Source of the DNA: Modestobacter marinus
GTDB taxonomy: Bacteria; Actinomycetota; Actinomycetes; Mycobacteriales; Geodermatophilaceae
Length of the DNA: 64,000 bases
Direction of reading: 5' to 3'
Assembly (NCBI RefSeq): GCF_011758655.1
Contig: NZ_JAAMPA010000003.1
Coordinates: 434,001-498,000, forward strand
The position numbers and the translations under genes are program-made. How positions within the stretch are numbered: position 1 is the first letter of the stretch; each line of letters begins with the position of its first letter. Positions 1 through 8,491 of this stretch are shown piece by piece. Under the pieces are notes generated by a model that ran no database searches, was not told where the DNA came from, and saw nothing but the letters and a program-made list of their open reading frames with translations.

Positions 1-310
1 CTGGGCACCGGGGCGATCCGGCGGCGCCCCAGCTCCACCACGATCCGCCGCGGACCCCACGCCCGGTGCTGCCGCCGCAGCTCCAGCACCGCGGCCTCCA
101 CCACCGGCGACATGTGATGCGGACACGACGCAGGACGATGCAAAGGATCGGCCAACGCCTCCAGCCCGCCGCCCTAGTACCAGCCAATCAGGCATGCAGC
201 GCCGGCCGCAACACACCCCACTGCTAGGCAACCAAACTCACCGGATGGCCCTCGGCGATCACCGCCAGCACCGCCAGATAGCGCCGCTCCGCCACGCTCA
301 ACTCCCTCAT
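1..310 (-). pseudogene. IS481-type transposase remnant, cut by the window edge
   Basis: Reading leftward from an ATG at 310, the start MRELSVAERRYLAVLAVIAEG followed by an HTH-like stretch, then (after a stop and a frame change) GLEALADPLHRP and VEAAVLELRRQHRAWGPRR, matches the N-terminal DNA-binding half of IS481-family transposases as I know them. An in-frame TAG about 28 codons in, another TAG at 174-176 and a frameshift show that the gene is dead. The catalytic DDE half, if present, lies outside the window. Recognition is by motif memory only; no search was run. Confidence 0.75.
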
Positions 311-317
311 CGAGGGA

Positions 318-408
318 GCGTCAAGGATCAGCCGAAGCAGCTGGCAACCATCAACCGAAGCGCTGTCGCGCTTCACCCGAAGCCCCGTGGTCAAGCATCA
401 GGCGAAGC
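318..408. repeat. three imperfect 21-bp repeats at the IS481-like end
   Basis: Copies at 318-338, 341-361 and 388-408 share the pattern CAA..ATCA..CGAAGC and all point the same way, just upstream of the dead transposase. The outermost copy ends about 18 bp from the tRNA-Met gene. Repeated sites at a transposon end are usually transposase-binding sites, so the IS end probably lies near 410-416. The boundary is inferred. Confidence 0.6.
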
Positions 409-425
409 AACACAATCACAAAAGG

Positions 426-499
426 TGGGGCGGGTGGGGCTCGAACCCACGACCCAGGGATTATGAGTCCCATGCTCTGACCGGCTGAGCTACCGCCCC
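426..499 (-). tRNA. tRNA-Met (CAT)
   Basis: On the minus strand a full cloverleaf can be drawn: acceptor GGGGCGG pairs with CCGCCCC, the D arm begins TAGCTCAG, the anticodon loop CTCATAA carries CAT, and the T arm holds GGTTCGAGCC. The discriminator is A and a full CCA is not encoded. The stem begins GGGGCGG, as in elongator rather than initiator tRNA-Met. An IS481-like remnant sits directly behind its 3' end. Confidence 0.95.
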
Positions 500-508
500 A
501 GGCCGTTC

Positions 509-514
509 ACGCTA
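509..514 (-). promoter_or_regulatory. -10 element of tRNA-Met
   Basis: TAGCGT on the minus strand, 9 nt before the tRNA 5' end, fits the actinobacterial TANNNT -10 pattern. It lies between the stop of the upstream lipoprotein gene and the tRNA, so the tRNA can be transcribed on its own. Confidence 0.5.
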
Positions 515-524
515 GCGGGCGGGC

Positions 525-2000
525 TCAGTCGCCCAGCACGGTGCTGCCCAGCACCTGCCCGTCGGCGTCCAGGGCCTCGACCGCCAGGTACGCCGGATCG
601 CCGTCCACCGGCAGCTCCGTCTCGAACCCGGACCGTGCGACCGGCTCCCCGGCCTCCGCCGACGCCTCGTCGTCCCCGGCGACCAGCCGCCACGAATCCA
701 CCTCGGTGGCGCCGTTCCAGCTGACGTGCACGGCGCCGTCGGCGAGCACGGCGTCCGGCGGGTCCGCCGGCGTCGCGGTCCACTCCTGCCGGTAGGCGCG
801 GTAGTTGTCGCCGCTGCCCAGCGCGGCGTCCCAGAGCAGCGTGCCGTCGGCGGCGAACTCCGAGTAGAACGGCCGCGACCCCCACCCGATGAAGACGTTG
901 CCGTTGGGCAGCTGCTCCAGGCTGCCCTGGCTGCCGGCGAGCCGGTCGGGGTCGGGCGGCAGGTACTCGGTCACCAGCGTCGCGGTCTTGGCCTGCTCGT
1001 CCAGCGCCAGCCGCAGGCCGCGGGAGGTCGGGCCGATGTCCGGCTCGGACTGGTTGTCGAACATCGTCAGCGTGCCGTCGGCCTGCCGCTCCGCGTCGTG
1101 CTGCCAGGCGAACTCCACGCCCTCGCCGAGGTCGAAGTCGCTCTCCTCGCCGCCCAGGGTCCACAGCACCTCACCGGACTCCCGGTCGAGGTCGTAGACC
1201 GCCCAGGTGTTCCGCGCCGAGACCAGCAGCGACCCGTCGGCGTCCTCGGACACCGAGTTGACGTGGAAGTAGTCGAACGGCGCCTCCTCCGTGCCGCCGT
1301 CCTCGGGGAGCTCGCTCTTGGTCGCCTCCAGCGGCACGTGGTCCAGCGACCGCCAGGAGAGCAGCACCTCGCCGGTGTCGACGTCGACCTCCTGGACGAC
1401 GTTGTCCCACACCCATCCGTCCTCGGGGCCGCCGAACGTGGTCAGATCGGCCGGCACCTTGACGTAGGCGGTGAGCAGCGCCGTGCCGTCGGGGGTGAGC
1501 CGGCCCTCGTGGATGTCGGCCTGGCCCGGGTCGAGGTCGCCGCCGGTGGTGATCGTGGCGATCTCCCGGTACGAGTCGTCGACGACGACGAACTCCCCGA
1601 CGCCCATCCCGACCACCGGGCTGGTGCCCTGCCACCACGTGAGCACCTGCTCGCCGTCGAGCTCCTGCACCCGCACGTCGTAGCTGCGGCTCTCGGTCGG
1701 GTGGATCCAGATCGGCTCGCCGGTCTCGTCGACGATCAGCACCCCGCTGAGCGGTGCGCCCTCGCTCTTCGGCCCCAGCAGGACGACGGTCCCGTCGGCT
1801 TCCGGTGCGCCCGCCGCCGGGGTGATCTCGATGTCGGGGGCGGTGAGGTCGGGACGGCTGACGTACGCCGGGACCGCGGGCCCGACCGATGCCTCGGCCT
1901 CTTCCTCCGCCGCGCCGCTGTCCGTGCCGCAGCCGGCGACCAGTGCCAGTGATGAGATGCTGGCGCACAGCGCGAGGGGGAGGGACCGGGTCCGCGGCAT
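525..2000 (-). CDS. arylsulfotransferase (ASST)-family lipoprotein
   Basis: A 491-residue protein. It starts with an n-region and hydrophobic stretch ending in the lipobox LALVAGC, so it should be exported and lipid-anchored at the cysteine. The body is a beta-propeller-like ASST_2 fold with repeated blades such as GEPIWIHP, GEVLLSWRS and GEVLWTLGG, and the segment FDYFHVNSVS, the region of the conserved histidine of bacterial arylsulfotransferases. That family moves sulfate between phenols, but many actinobacterial members are untested. I chose the ATG at 2000 rather than an upstream GTG because GAGGA precedes it and the signal sequence then begins properly. Confidence 0.8.
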   Translation of the reverse strand: MPRTRSLPLALCASISSLALVAGCGTDSGAAEEEAEASVGPAVPAYVSRPDLTAPDIEITPAAGAPEADGTVVLLGPKSEGAPLSGVLIVDETGEPIWIHPTESRSYDVRVQELDGEQVLTWWQGTSPVVGMGVGEFVVVDDSYREIATITTGGDLDPGQADIHEGRLTPDGTALLTAYVKVPADLTTFGGPEDGWVWDNVVQEVDVDTGEVLLSWRSLDHVPLEATKSELPEDGGTEEAPFDYFHVNSVSEDADGSLLVSARNTWAVYDLDRESGEVLWTLGGEESDFDLGEGVEFAWQHDAERQADGTLTMFDNQSEPDIGPTSRGLRLALDEQAKTATLVTEYLPPDPDRLAGSQGSLEQLPNGNVFIGWGSRPFYSEFAADGTLLWDAALGSGDNYRAYRQEWTATPADPPDAVLADGAVHVSWNGATEVDSWRLVAGDDEASAEAGEPVARSGFETELPVDGDPAYLAVEALDADGQVLGSTVLGD

Positions 2001-2296
2001 GCGGGGATCCTCGCAGGGGCTGGGAGTCCGCGCAGCCGTCCGCGACACCATGGACGAATTCCGCCCAGAATGTCCACGTGTCGCGCAGATCGACGCCCTG
2101 ACCTGCTGGATCTTGCGCCTCGTTGGACCACTCCGGTCCCAGACGTCTCATCTGCACCGCGTCGCACTGGCGCAGCAAGGTCACGATCAGGCAAACTGTG
2201 ATCGGTTGCTCCGGGAGCCGCCGAGGTACGAAACGCAGTCATCGCGCGACAGGTCCGTTGGGGAAGACGAACCAGTCGAGTCGATGGAGGTGCGCC
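2001..2296. other. intergenic region between divergent genes
   Basis: A 296-bp gap between the lipoprotein (minus) and DUF3145 (plus) genes. It must hold both promoters. I see no RNA gene or convincing small gene; the reading frames crossing it are extensions of the flanking genes. Confidence 0.5.
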
Positions 2297-2797
2297 GTGC
2301 AGCGACGGTCAACCCAGGGTGTCGTCTTCGTGCACGCGTGCCCGAAGGCGCTCTGCCAGCACGTCGGATGGGCGCTCGAGAGCGTCCTCGGCGCGCCGGT
2401 GTCCTTGTCATGGGCCGACCAGCCCGTGGCGCACGGGGCCTACCGTGCCGAGATCGCCTGGACGGGCGCACCCGGCACCGGGGCCAAGCTTGTGGCTGCC
2501 CTCAAGCAGTGGCCGATGCTGCGCTTCGAGGTCACCGAAGAGGCCAGTCACGGCAACGACGGCGAGCGCATGTCCTACGTGCCCGGCCACGGCGTGCACC
2601 GGTCGCCGGTCAGCGCCAACGGCGACATGGTCATCAGCGAGCAGCAGCTGCGGCACCTGGCCGCGACCGCCACCTCGGTCGAGGCCTTCCGGCACGGCGT
2701 CGACGCCCTGCTCGGCGCCGCCTGGGACGCCGACCTCGAGGCCTACCGCTACGCCGGCGACGCCACCCCGGCCACCTGGCTGCACCAGGTCGTCTGA
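2297..2797 (+). CDS. DUF3145 family protein
   Basis: A 166-residue cytoplasmic protein matching the actinobacterial DUF3145 family along its whole length: GVVFVHACPKALCQHVGWAL at the start, a central RFEVTEE and a C-terminal helical part. No function is established for the family. The GTG at 2297 is chosen because GGAGG lies 6 nt upstream and family members begin just before this GVV motif; longer in-frame extensions have no such support. It converges on the fatty-acid operon across a shared terminator. Confidence 0.85.
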   Translation: MQRRSTQGVVFVHACPKALCQHVGWALESVLGAPVSLSWADQPVAHGAYRAEIAWTGAPGTGAKLVAALKQWPMLRFEVTEEASHGNDGERMSYVPGHGVHRSPVSANGDMVISEQQLRHLAATATSVEAFRHGVDALLGAAWDADLEAYRYAGDATPATWLHQVV

Positions 2798-2892
2798 GGG
2801 CGGACCCGCGGCGGACGGCGTCCTGACTCGACCGCCGTCCGCGCGACCCCGCTCACCGCGCGGGGCCCCTGGTCCCGCGACCCACACGACAG

Positions 2893-2930
2893 AACGGCCC
2901 GGCACCCTCTCTGGAGGGTGCCGGGCCGTT
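2893..2930. terminator. bidirectional hairpin terminator
   Basis: Two perfect 17-bp arms, AACGGCCCGGCACCCTC and its complement, enclose a TCTG loop between the convergent DUF3145 and accD-like genes. It ends with TT on one strand and AA on the other, so it can serve both directions. Confidence 0.85.
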
Positions 2931-2939
2931 CCTCGTGAC

Positions 2940-4355
2940 TCAGAGCGGGATGTTGCCGTGCGCTCCCCGGCCGGACGGCGCCTCCGCCAGCGCGGCGACC
3001 AGCCGGCGCTTGGTCTGCGCCGGCTCGACGACCTCGTCGACGACGCCGATCTCCCGGGCCCGGTTGACCCCGCCGGCGATCAGCTCGTGCTCGGCCGCCA
3101 GCTGCGCGTGCAGCGCCTCCCGCTCCCCGGGCGGGGCCGCGGCGAGCTTCTTGCGGTGCAGGATGCCGACGGCGGCCTTCGCGCCCATCACGGCGACCTC
3201 GGCGCCGGGCCAGGCGAACACGGCCGTGGCCCCCAGCGAGCGGGCGTTCATCGCGATGTAGGCGCCGCCGTAGGACTTTCGGGTCACCAGCGTCACCCGG
3301 GGCACGACGGCCTCGGCGAACGCGTGCAGCAGCTTGGCGCCGCGGCGCACCACGCCGTCCCACTCCTGCCCGACGCCGGGCAGGTAGCCGGGGACGTCGA
3401 CCAGGACGACCAGCGGCACCCCGAAGGCGTCGCACATCCGGACGAAGCGGGCCGCCTTCTCCGCCGACGCGGAGTCCAGGCAGCCACCCAGCCGCAGCGG
3501 GTTGTTGGCGATCACGCCCACGGTCCGGCCGGCCAGCCGGCCCAGCGTGGTCACCACGTTGGGCGCGAACCGCGGGTGCAGCTCCAGTCCGGGGGAGTCC
3601 AGCAGCGAGGCGACCAGCGGCTTGACGTCATAGGCCCGGTTGCGCTGCTCGGGGAGCAGGGCCATCAGGTCGACGGCGGGCTCCTCCGCCGCCGGGGCGA
3701 AGGTCCCCTGGGCGGCGAGCAGGTCGACGGCCTGGCGGGCGGTCTCCAGGGCCTCGGCCTCGGTGTCGGTGACCACGTGCACGACACCCGAGCGCCGGCC
3801 ATGGGTGTCCGGGCCGCCGAGCTGCTCCTGGTCGACGACCTCTCCGGTGACCGAGCGGACGACGTCCGGACCGGTCACGAACACCCGGCCGGCCGGGCCC
3901 ATGATCACCAGGTCGGTCAGCGCCGGCCCGTAGGCCGCACCACCGGCGGCCGGGCCGAGGACGACGGAGACCTGCGGCACCCGCCCCGAGGCGCGCACCA
4001 TCGCGGCGAACACCTCACCGACCGCGTGCAGGGCGGTGACGCCCTCGGCGAGCCGGGCCCCGCCCGAGTGCCAGATGCCGACGACCGGCACCCGCTCCCG
4101 CAGCGCGGTGTCGATCGCGTCGACGATGTGCCGGCAGCCGTCCAGGCCCATGGCACCGCCCATGACCGTGGCGTCGGTGCAGTAGGCGACGGCGGGGGAG
4201 CCGGCCACGGTGCCGCGGGCGGCGAGCGCCCCCGAGGTGTCCCGGGCCGTCAGCAGCCGCATCGAACCGGGGTCGAAGAACCGGGCGAGCCGGTCCTCGG
4301 GGTCCCGCGGGTCGACGGTGGGCGTGCTCGGCGGTGCGGCGGAGATGGTGGTCAT
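2940..4355 (-). CDS. acyl-CoA carboxylase carboxyltransferase (beta) subunit, AccD6-like
   Basis: A 471-residue carboxyltransferase covering both halves of the biotin-dependent fold. The N-terminal oxyanion loop is GPAAGGAAYGPALTD and the C-terminal one is KSYGGAYIAMNARSLGA. Such subunits move CO2 from carboxybiotin to acetyl- or propionyl-CoA; in M. tuberculosis accD6 closes the same fab gene cluster and supplies malonyl-CoA. It follows fabF on the same strand after a 94-bp gap and is the last gene of the operon. The biotinylated alpha partner is not in the window. Substrate choice (acetyl or propionyl) cannot be read from sequence alone. Confidence 0.85.
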   Translation of the reverse strand: MTTISAAPPSTPTVDPRDPEDRLARFFDPGSMRLLTARDTSGALAARGTVAGSPAVAYCTDATVMGGAMGLDGCRHIVDAIDTALRERVPVVGIWHSGGARLAEGVTALHAVGEVFAAMVRASGRVPQVSVVLGPAAGGAAYGPALTDLVIMGPAGRVFVTGPDVVRSVTGEVVDQEQLGGPDTHGRRSGVVHVVTDTEAEALETARQAVDLLAAQGTFAPAAEEPAVDLMALLPEQRNRAYDVKPLVASLLDSPGLELHPRFAPNVVTTLGRLAGRTVGVIANNPLRLGGCLDSASAEKAARFVRMCDAFGVPLVVLVDVPGYLPGVGQEWDGVVRRGAKLLHAFAEAVVPRVTLVTRKSYGGAYIAMNARSLGATAVFAWPGAEVAVMGAKAAVGILHRKKLAAAPPGEREALHAQLAAEHELIAGGVNRAREIGVVDEVVEPAQTKRRLVAALAEAPSGRGAHGNIPL

Positions 4356-4449
4356 GAGGAACTCCTCGAAGCGCGGATCGGGAGGGGGTGGCCGCGCCGC
4401 AGTGCCCCGCCGCGACCTCGCGGGTGCTGGGGGGCAGCGGGGTCCGTCG

Positions 4450-5691
4450 TCACGCCGTCGTGAACACCAGGGCCATGTTGTGGCCGCCGAAGCCGAACGA
4501 GTCGTTCAGTGCGGCGGAGAAGCTCGCCTTCCGCGGTTCGCGGCGGACGATGTCGAGGGCCTGGACGGCGGCGTCGTCGTCGGGGTCGTCCAGGTTCGCG
4601 GTCGCCGGCACCACCTGCTCGCGCAGCGCCAGGATCGAGAACACCGACTCCAGCGCACCGGCCGCGCCGAGCAGGTGCCCGGTCTGGCTCTTGGTGGCGG
4701 TGACCAGCGGGTGGTCGCCGATGGCGTGGTGGATCGCCGAGGCCTCGGCGGTGTCGCCGATCGGGGTGGAGGTGGCGTGGGCGTTGACGTGGCCGATGTC
4801 GGCCGCGGTCAGCCCGGCGTCCCGGATGGCGGCGACGATCGCCCGCCCGGCGCCCTCGCCCTCGGGGTGCGGGGCGACGAGGTCGTAGCCGTCGGCGGTG
4901 CCGCCGGCCCCGGCCAGCCGGGCGTGGATCTTCGCGCCCCGTGCCTTGGCGGCGTCGGCGCGCTCGAGGACGAGGGCGGCAGCGCCCTCACCCAGGACGA
5001 AGCCGTCGCGGCCCTTGTCGAACGGGCGGGACGCGCGCTGCGGCTCGTCGTTGCGGGTGCTCATCGCGCGCATCGCGGAGAAGCCGGCCATCGGCAGCGG
5101 GTGCACGCAGGCCTCGGTGCCGCCGACGACGACCATGTCGGCGCGGTCCAGCCGCAGCAGGTCCAGGCCCCAGCGGATGGCCTCGGCGCCGGAGGCGCAG
5201 GCGCTGACCGGGGCGTGCACCCCGGCCCGGGCGCCGACCGCGAGCCCGACCGCAGCGGCGGGGCCGTTGGGCATGAGCATCGGGATGGTGAAGGGGGAGA
5301 CCCGCTTGGGCCCCTTGGCCTCCAGGATGTCGTCCTGGTCGAGCAGGGTCACCGCACCGCCGATGCCGGTGCCGAACACGACGGCGATGCGCAGGGGGTC
5401 GACCCCGGAGTCGGCGCCGGCGGCGTCGCGCCAGGCCTCCTCGGCCGCGATGACCGCGACCTGCTGGCTGCGGTCGAGCCGGCGGATCCGCACCCGGTCG
5501 AGCACCTCGGACGGCTCGGTGGACAGCCGGGCGACGAGCTGGGCCGGGAACTCCTTGGCCCAGTCGTCGGTGAGCCGACTGACCCCGGACCGGCCGGCCA
5601 GCAGTGCCTCCCAGGTGGACGCCACGTCGCCGCCGAGGGGCGTGGTGGCGCCGAGCCCGGTGACGACGACGTCAGCGGTGGGCGTGCTCAT
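4450..5691 (-). CDS. fabF: beta-ketoacyl-ACP synthase II (KAS II)
   Basis: A 413-residue thiolase-fold condensing enzyme of type II fatty acid synthesis, elongating acyl-ACP with malonyl-ACP. The catalytic set is visible: Cys165 in VSACASGAEA, His305 in VNAHATSTP, Lys334 and His339 in TKSQTGHLLGAAG. The ATG at 5691 gives the normal family length and has AGGAGGAA just upstream; a longer open frame running into acpP is spurious. Fourth gene of the fab operon, between acpP and the carboxyltransferase. Mycobacteria have two KAS genes (kasA, kasB) at this place; here there is one. Confidence 0.95.
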   Translation of the reverse strand: MSTPTADVVVTGLGATTPLGGDVASTWEALLAGRSGVSRLTDDWAKEFPAQLVARLSTEPSEVLDRVRIRRLDRSQQVAVIAAEEAWRDAAGADSGVDPLRIAVVFGTGIGGAVTLLDQDDILEAKGPKRVSPFTIPMLMPNGPAAAVGLAVGARAGVHAPVSACASGAEAIRWGLDLLRLDRADMVVVGGTEACVHPLPMAGFSAMRAMSTRNDEPQRASRPFDKGRDGFVLGEGAAALVLERADAAKARGAKIHARLAGAGGTADGYDLVAPHPEGEGAGRAIVAAIRDAGLTAADIGHVNAHATSTPIGDTAEASAIHHAIGDHPLVTATKSQTGHLLGAAGALESVFSILALREQVVPATANLDDPDDDAAVQALDIVRREPRKASFSAALNDSFGFGGHNMALVFTTA

Positions 5692-5810
5692 GGACGTTCC
5701 TCCTGGGGAGTAGCTGGGCCTGGCCGGGAGGCCGGGCCGAGGTGGGTGGGACGGCCCCGCTGCAGGGCCCGCCGCGAGCGTGCGAGCGGTGGGGGCAGCG
5801 GGGGCCTTCC

Positions 5811-6056
5811 TCAGCCCTGGTTCTTCTCGATGAAGCTGATCGCGTCGCCGACGGTCTTGATGTTGGCGAGCTCGTCGTCCGGGATCGCGACGCCGAACTT
5901 GTCCTCGACGGCGGTGGCGATCTCGACCATCGACAGCGAGTCGACGTCGAGGTCGTCGGTGAAGGACTTCTCGGGGGTGGCGTCGGCGGGGGCGACCCCG
6001 GCCACCTCCTCCAGGATCTCGGCGAGACCGGCCTGGATGTCTGCGGTGCTGGGCAC
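5811..6056 (-). CDS. acpP: acyl carrier protein
   Basis: An 81-residue acidic four-helix carrier. Ser40 in DVDSLSMVE is the site for the 4'-phosphopantetheine arm. It carries the growing chain between FabD, FabH and FabF, which are encoded around it. Typical length and composition, with AGAGAGGA before the ATG. Confidence 0.96.
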   Translation of the reverse strand: MPSTADIQAGLAEILEEVAGVAPADATPEKSFTDDLDVDSLSMVEIATAVEDKFGVAIPDDELANIKTVGDAISFIEKNQG

Positions 6057-6174
6057 GCGGGGTCCTCTCTCTGGCGTGGGTGGCGGGGCCCGGGAGGGCT
6101 CCCACCTCGTCCGGGACGGGTGTCCCGGGGGTCTGTGTGGCCGCCGCCTCCGGGGAGGCCGTGCGGCCGGCGCC

Positions 6175-7143
6175 TCAGGGGAGGCGCATCACCTGGCCGG
6201 CGAAGGTGAGCCCGGCGCCGTAGCCGAGCACCAGGGCCAGGTCGCCGGACTTCGCCTCGCCGGACTCCAGCAGCGCGGTCAGCGCCAGCGGGACGGAGGC
6301 GGCCGAGGTGTTGCCCGACTGGACGATGTCGCGGGCGATCACGGTGTCCTCGCCGAAGCCGAGCTTCTTGGCCATCGACTCGATGATCCGCAGGTTGGCC
6401 TGGTGCGGGGCGAAGACGTCGATGTCGGCGGCGGTGACGCCGGCCTTCTCCATCGCCTCGATGAGCGTCTGGGTCAGCTTCGTGGTGGCCCAGCGGTACA
6501 CGGTCTGGCCGGCCATCGTCATGGTCGAGCGGCCGGCGGCGATCTCGATGGCGGTGTACTGGTCGCCGTCGCTGCCCCAGGCGACCGGGCCGATGCCGGG
6601 CTCGTCCGAGGGGCCCAGGACGGCTGCCCCGGCCCCGTCGGCGAAGATCACCGCGGTGCTCCGGTCGGTCTGGTCGGTGACGTCGCTGAGCCGCTCGACC
6701 CCCACCACCAGCACGTTGGTGGCCTCGCCGGAACGGATGGCGTCGTTGGCCACCCCGAGCGCGTAGCAGAACCCGGCGCAGCCGGCGTTGAGGTCGAAGG
6801 CGCCGGGGCGGGGGATGCCCAGCCGGTGCGCGACCTGCGGGCCGATGCCCGGGATCGGGGCGGTCAGGCTCGCGCTCGCCACGATGACCAGGTCGATCTG
6901 GTCGGGGGCCAGCCCGCTGGCCGCCAGCGCCTTGCCGCCGGCGGCGATGGACATGTCGACCAGCGTCTCGTCCTCGGACGCCCAGCGGCGCTCGGCGATG
7001 CCGACGCGGGACTGGATCCACTCGTCGTTGGTGTCCATCACCTGGGCGAGCTCGTCGTTGGTCACCCGGCGGCGGGGGCGGTAGGAGCCCAGGCCGAGGA
7101 TGCTCGCGCCGGGGGCCCCTTCCCGCAGCTTGATGGTGGTCAC
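6175..7143 (-). CDS. fabH: beta-ketoacyl-ACP synthase III (KAS III)
   Basis: A 322-residue initiating condensing enzyme that joins an acyl-CoA primer to malonyl-ACP. The Cys-His-Asn triad is intact: Cys122 in LNAGCAGFCYAL, His247 in FAPHQANLRIIES, Asn278 in QSGNTSAASVP. The GTG start at 7143 overlaps the fabD stop as GTGA, indicating translational coupling. Primer choice decides whether straight or branched fatty acids are made; the sequence does not reveal it. Confidence 0.95.
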   Translation of the reverse strand: MTTIKLREGAPGASILGLGSYRPRRRVTNDELAQVMDTNDEWIQSRVGIAERRWASEDETLVDMSIAAGGKALAASGLAPDQIDLVIVASASLTAPIPGIGPQVAHRLGIPRPGAFDLNAGCAGFCYALGVANDAIRSGEATNVLVVGVERLSDVTDQTDRSTAVIFADGAGAAVLGPSDEPGIGPVAWGSDGDQYTAIEIAAGRSTMTMAGQTVYRWATTKLTQTLIEAMEKAGVTAADIDVFAPHQANLRIIESMAKKLGFGEDTVIARDIVQSGNTSAASVPLALTALLESGEAKSGDLALVLGYGAGLTFAGQVMRLP

Positions 7144-8342
7144 GCGGACACCTCCGGGTAGAGACGGGCGATCGGGTCTCCGGCGTCGACGAGGTCCCCG
7201 TCGTGCACGAGCCACTCGGCGAGGACGCCGTCGTAGCCGGTGGAGACGTTGACCTCCTCGCGCCGGCTCTGCACGGAGCCCAGCGGGCTCCCCGCGGGGA
7301 GGTGGGTGCCCTCGGGGACCTCGGCGGGGCGCACGGTGCCGCGCACCGGGGAGACCACGACGCGCCAGTCGGGGGAGTGCTCGGCCTCGGCCCGGCCCCG
7401 CTCGGCGGCGATCAGCTCGCGGGCGCGGTCCAGGTCGGCGGGGCTGGTCAGGGCCAGCACCTCGATGTCGCTGCCCTTCCACTCGCGCTTGGCCAGGCCG
7501 GCCAGCGCACCGGCGGGCGGGAGCTCCAGCACGGCGGTGACCCCGAGGTCGCGCAGGGTGGCCAGGCACGCGTCGAAGCGGACCGGGCTGGTGACCTGGC
7601 TGACCAGGCGGGAGAGGACCTCGGCGCCGTTGTCGACCGCGGCGCCGTCGGCGTTGGAGAGCAGCAGCCGGCTGGGGTCGGCCGGCCGCAGCCCGCCGAT
7701 CAGTGCCTCGAGCTCGGCCCGGGCGGAGGCCATGTGGTGGGTGTGGAACGCTCCGGCCACCGACAGCGGCATGATCCGCGCCTTCGCCGGCGGCTCGGCC
7801 TTGAGGGCGGCCAGGCCGTCGAGCGGGCCGGCGGCGACGACCTGCCCACCGCCGTTGCGGTTGGCCGGCACCAGGCCGTGCTGCTCGAGGGCGGCGAGCA
7901 CCTCGTCCGGCTCACCACCGAGGACGGCGGACATCCCGGTCGGGGTCTGCGCGCAGGAGCGGGCCATGGCCCGGCCACGGACGGCGGTCAGCGCGATCGC
8001 CGCCTCGACGGAGAGGACGCCGGCCAGCGCGGCGGCGGTCAGCTCCCCGACGCTGTGCCCGGTGATCACGACGTCCCGCCCGGCGTGCGGTGAGTGCGCC
8101 ACCGGCCCGGGCATCCCGCCGAGCTCGCGGGCGATGAACAGGCTCATCGCGACCACCAGCGGCTGGGTGACCGCGGTGTCCTTGATGGCCTCGGCGTCAC
8201 CGGTGGTGCCGAGCTCCAGGAGGTCGGCGTCGGCGATCGCACCGGCCCAGCGGAAGAAGGACTCTGCGCCAGGGAGCTCGAGCCAGTCGGTGAGCATCCC
8301 GGGCTTCTGGGCACCCTGTCCGGGGGCGAGAACGGCCAACAC
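7140..8342 (-). CDS. fabD: malonyl-CoA:ACP transacylase with extra C-terminal biotinyl/lipoyl-like domain
   Basis: A 400-residue protein. Residues 1 to about 310 are a normal FabD, with the nucleophile Ser97 in GHSVGE and His200 in GAFHTHHM. A linker then leads to residues 327-398, which read as a biotinyl/lipoyl-type beta barrel (VVVSPVRGTV, VPEGTHLPAGSPLG, DGVLAEWLVHDGDLVDAGDPIARL). At the turn where a carrier would hold the modified lysine (MKM or similar) this protein has QSRREEV, so it probably cannot be biotinylated or lipoylated. The S. coelicolor and E. coli enzymes end near residue 310. The GTG at 8342 is chosen for the FabD N-terminus LAVLAPGQGAQ. First gene of the operon, read away from the FasR-like gene. 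Confidence 0.9.
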   Translation of the reverse strand: MLAVLAPGQGAQKPGMLTDWLELPGAESFFRWAGAIADADLLELGTTGDAEAIKDTAVTQPLVVAMSLFIARELGGMPGPVAHSPHAGRDVVITGHSVGELTAAALAGVLSVEAAIALTAVRGRAMARSCAQTPTGMSAVLGGEPDEVLAALEQHGLVPANRNGGGQVVAAGPLDGLAALKAEPPAKARIMPLSVAGAFHTHHMASARAELEALIGGLRPADPSRLLLSNADGAAVDNGAEVLSRLVSQVTSPVRFDACLATLRDLGVTAVLELPPAGALAGLAKREWKGSDIEVLALTSPADLDRARELIAAERGRAEAEHSPDWRVVVSPVRGTVRPAEVPEGTHLPAGSPLGSVQSRREEVNVSTGYDGVLAEWLVHDGDLVDAGDPIARLYPEVSA

Positions 8343-8408
8343 GTGTCCACCGTGCCAGCCCGGCGGCCCGCGCGGGCTGGCGGCGCCCACGAAGATCTAC
8401 GACGTCTC

Positions 8409-8427
8409 TTTGGAGGATCCCTCCAAA
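8409..8427. promoter_or_regulatory. candidate operator upstream of fabD
   Basis: An inverted repeat TTTGGAGG-ATC-CCTCCAAA lies 67 bp before the fabD start, in the 149-bp gap between fabD and the FasR-like activator gene. Its position and symmetry suit a binding site for that activator; this is an inference, as I know no confirmed consensus to compare with. Confidence 0.4.
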
Positions 8428-8491
8428 CGGGGCCCCAGCAACTCGACTCCGGGGCCGCGTGTCGGGCCGAGAGACCACAATGAGTCCACCC

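Noticed and set aside
194..466. A 90-residue frame ending in RVGLEPTTQGL
   Set aside because: Runs through the tRNA-Met gene on the opposite strand; this ending is the well-known false peptide from antisense tRNA.
2319..4463. A 714-codon plus-strand reading frame across the carboxyltransferase gene
   Set aside because: Mirror of the minus-strand accD-like gene in GC-rich DNA; its peptide has no family sequence and the opposite strand codes for a complete carboxyltransferase.
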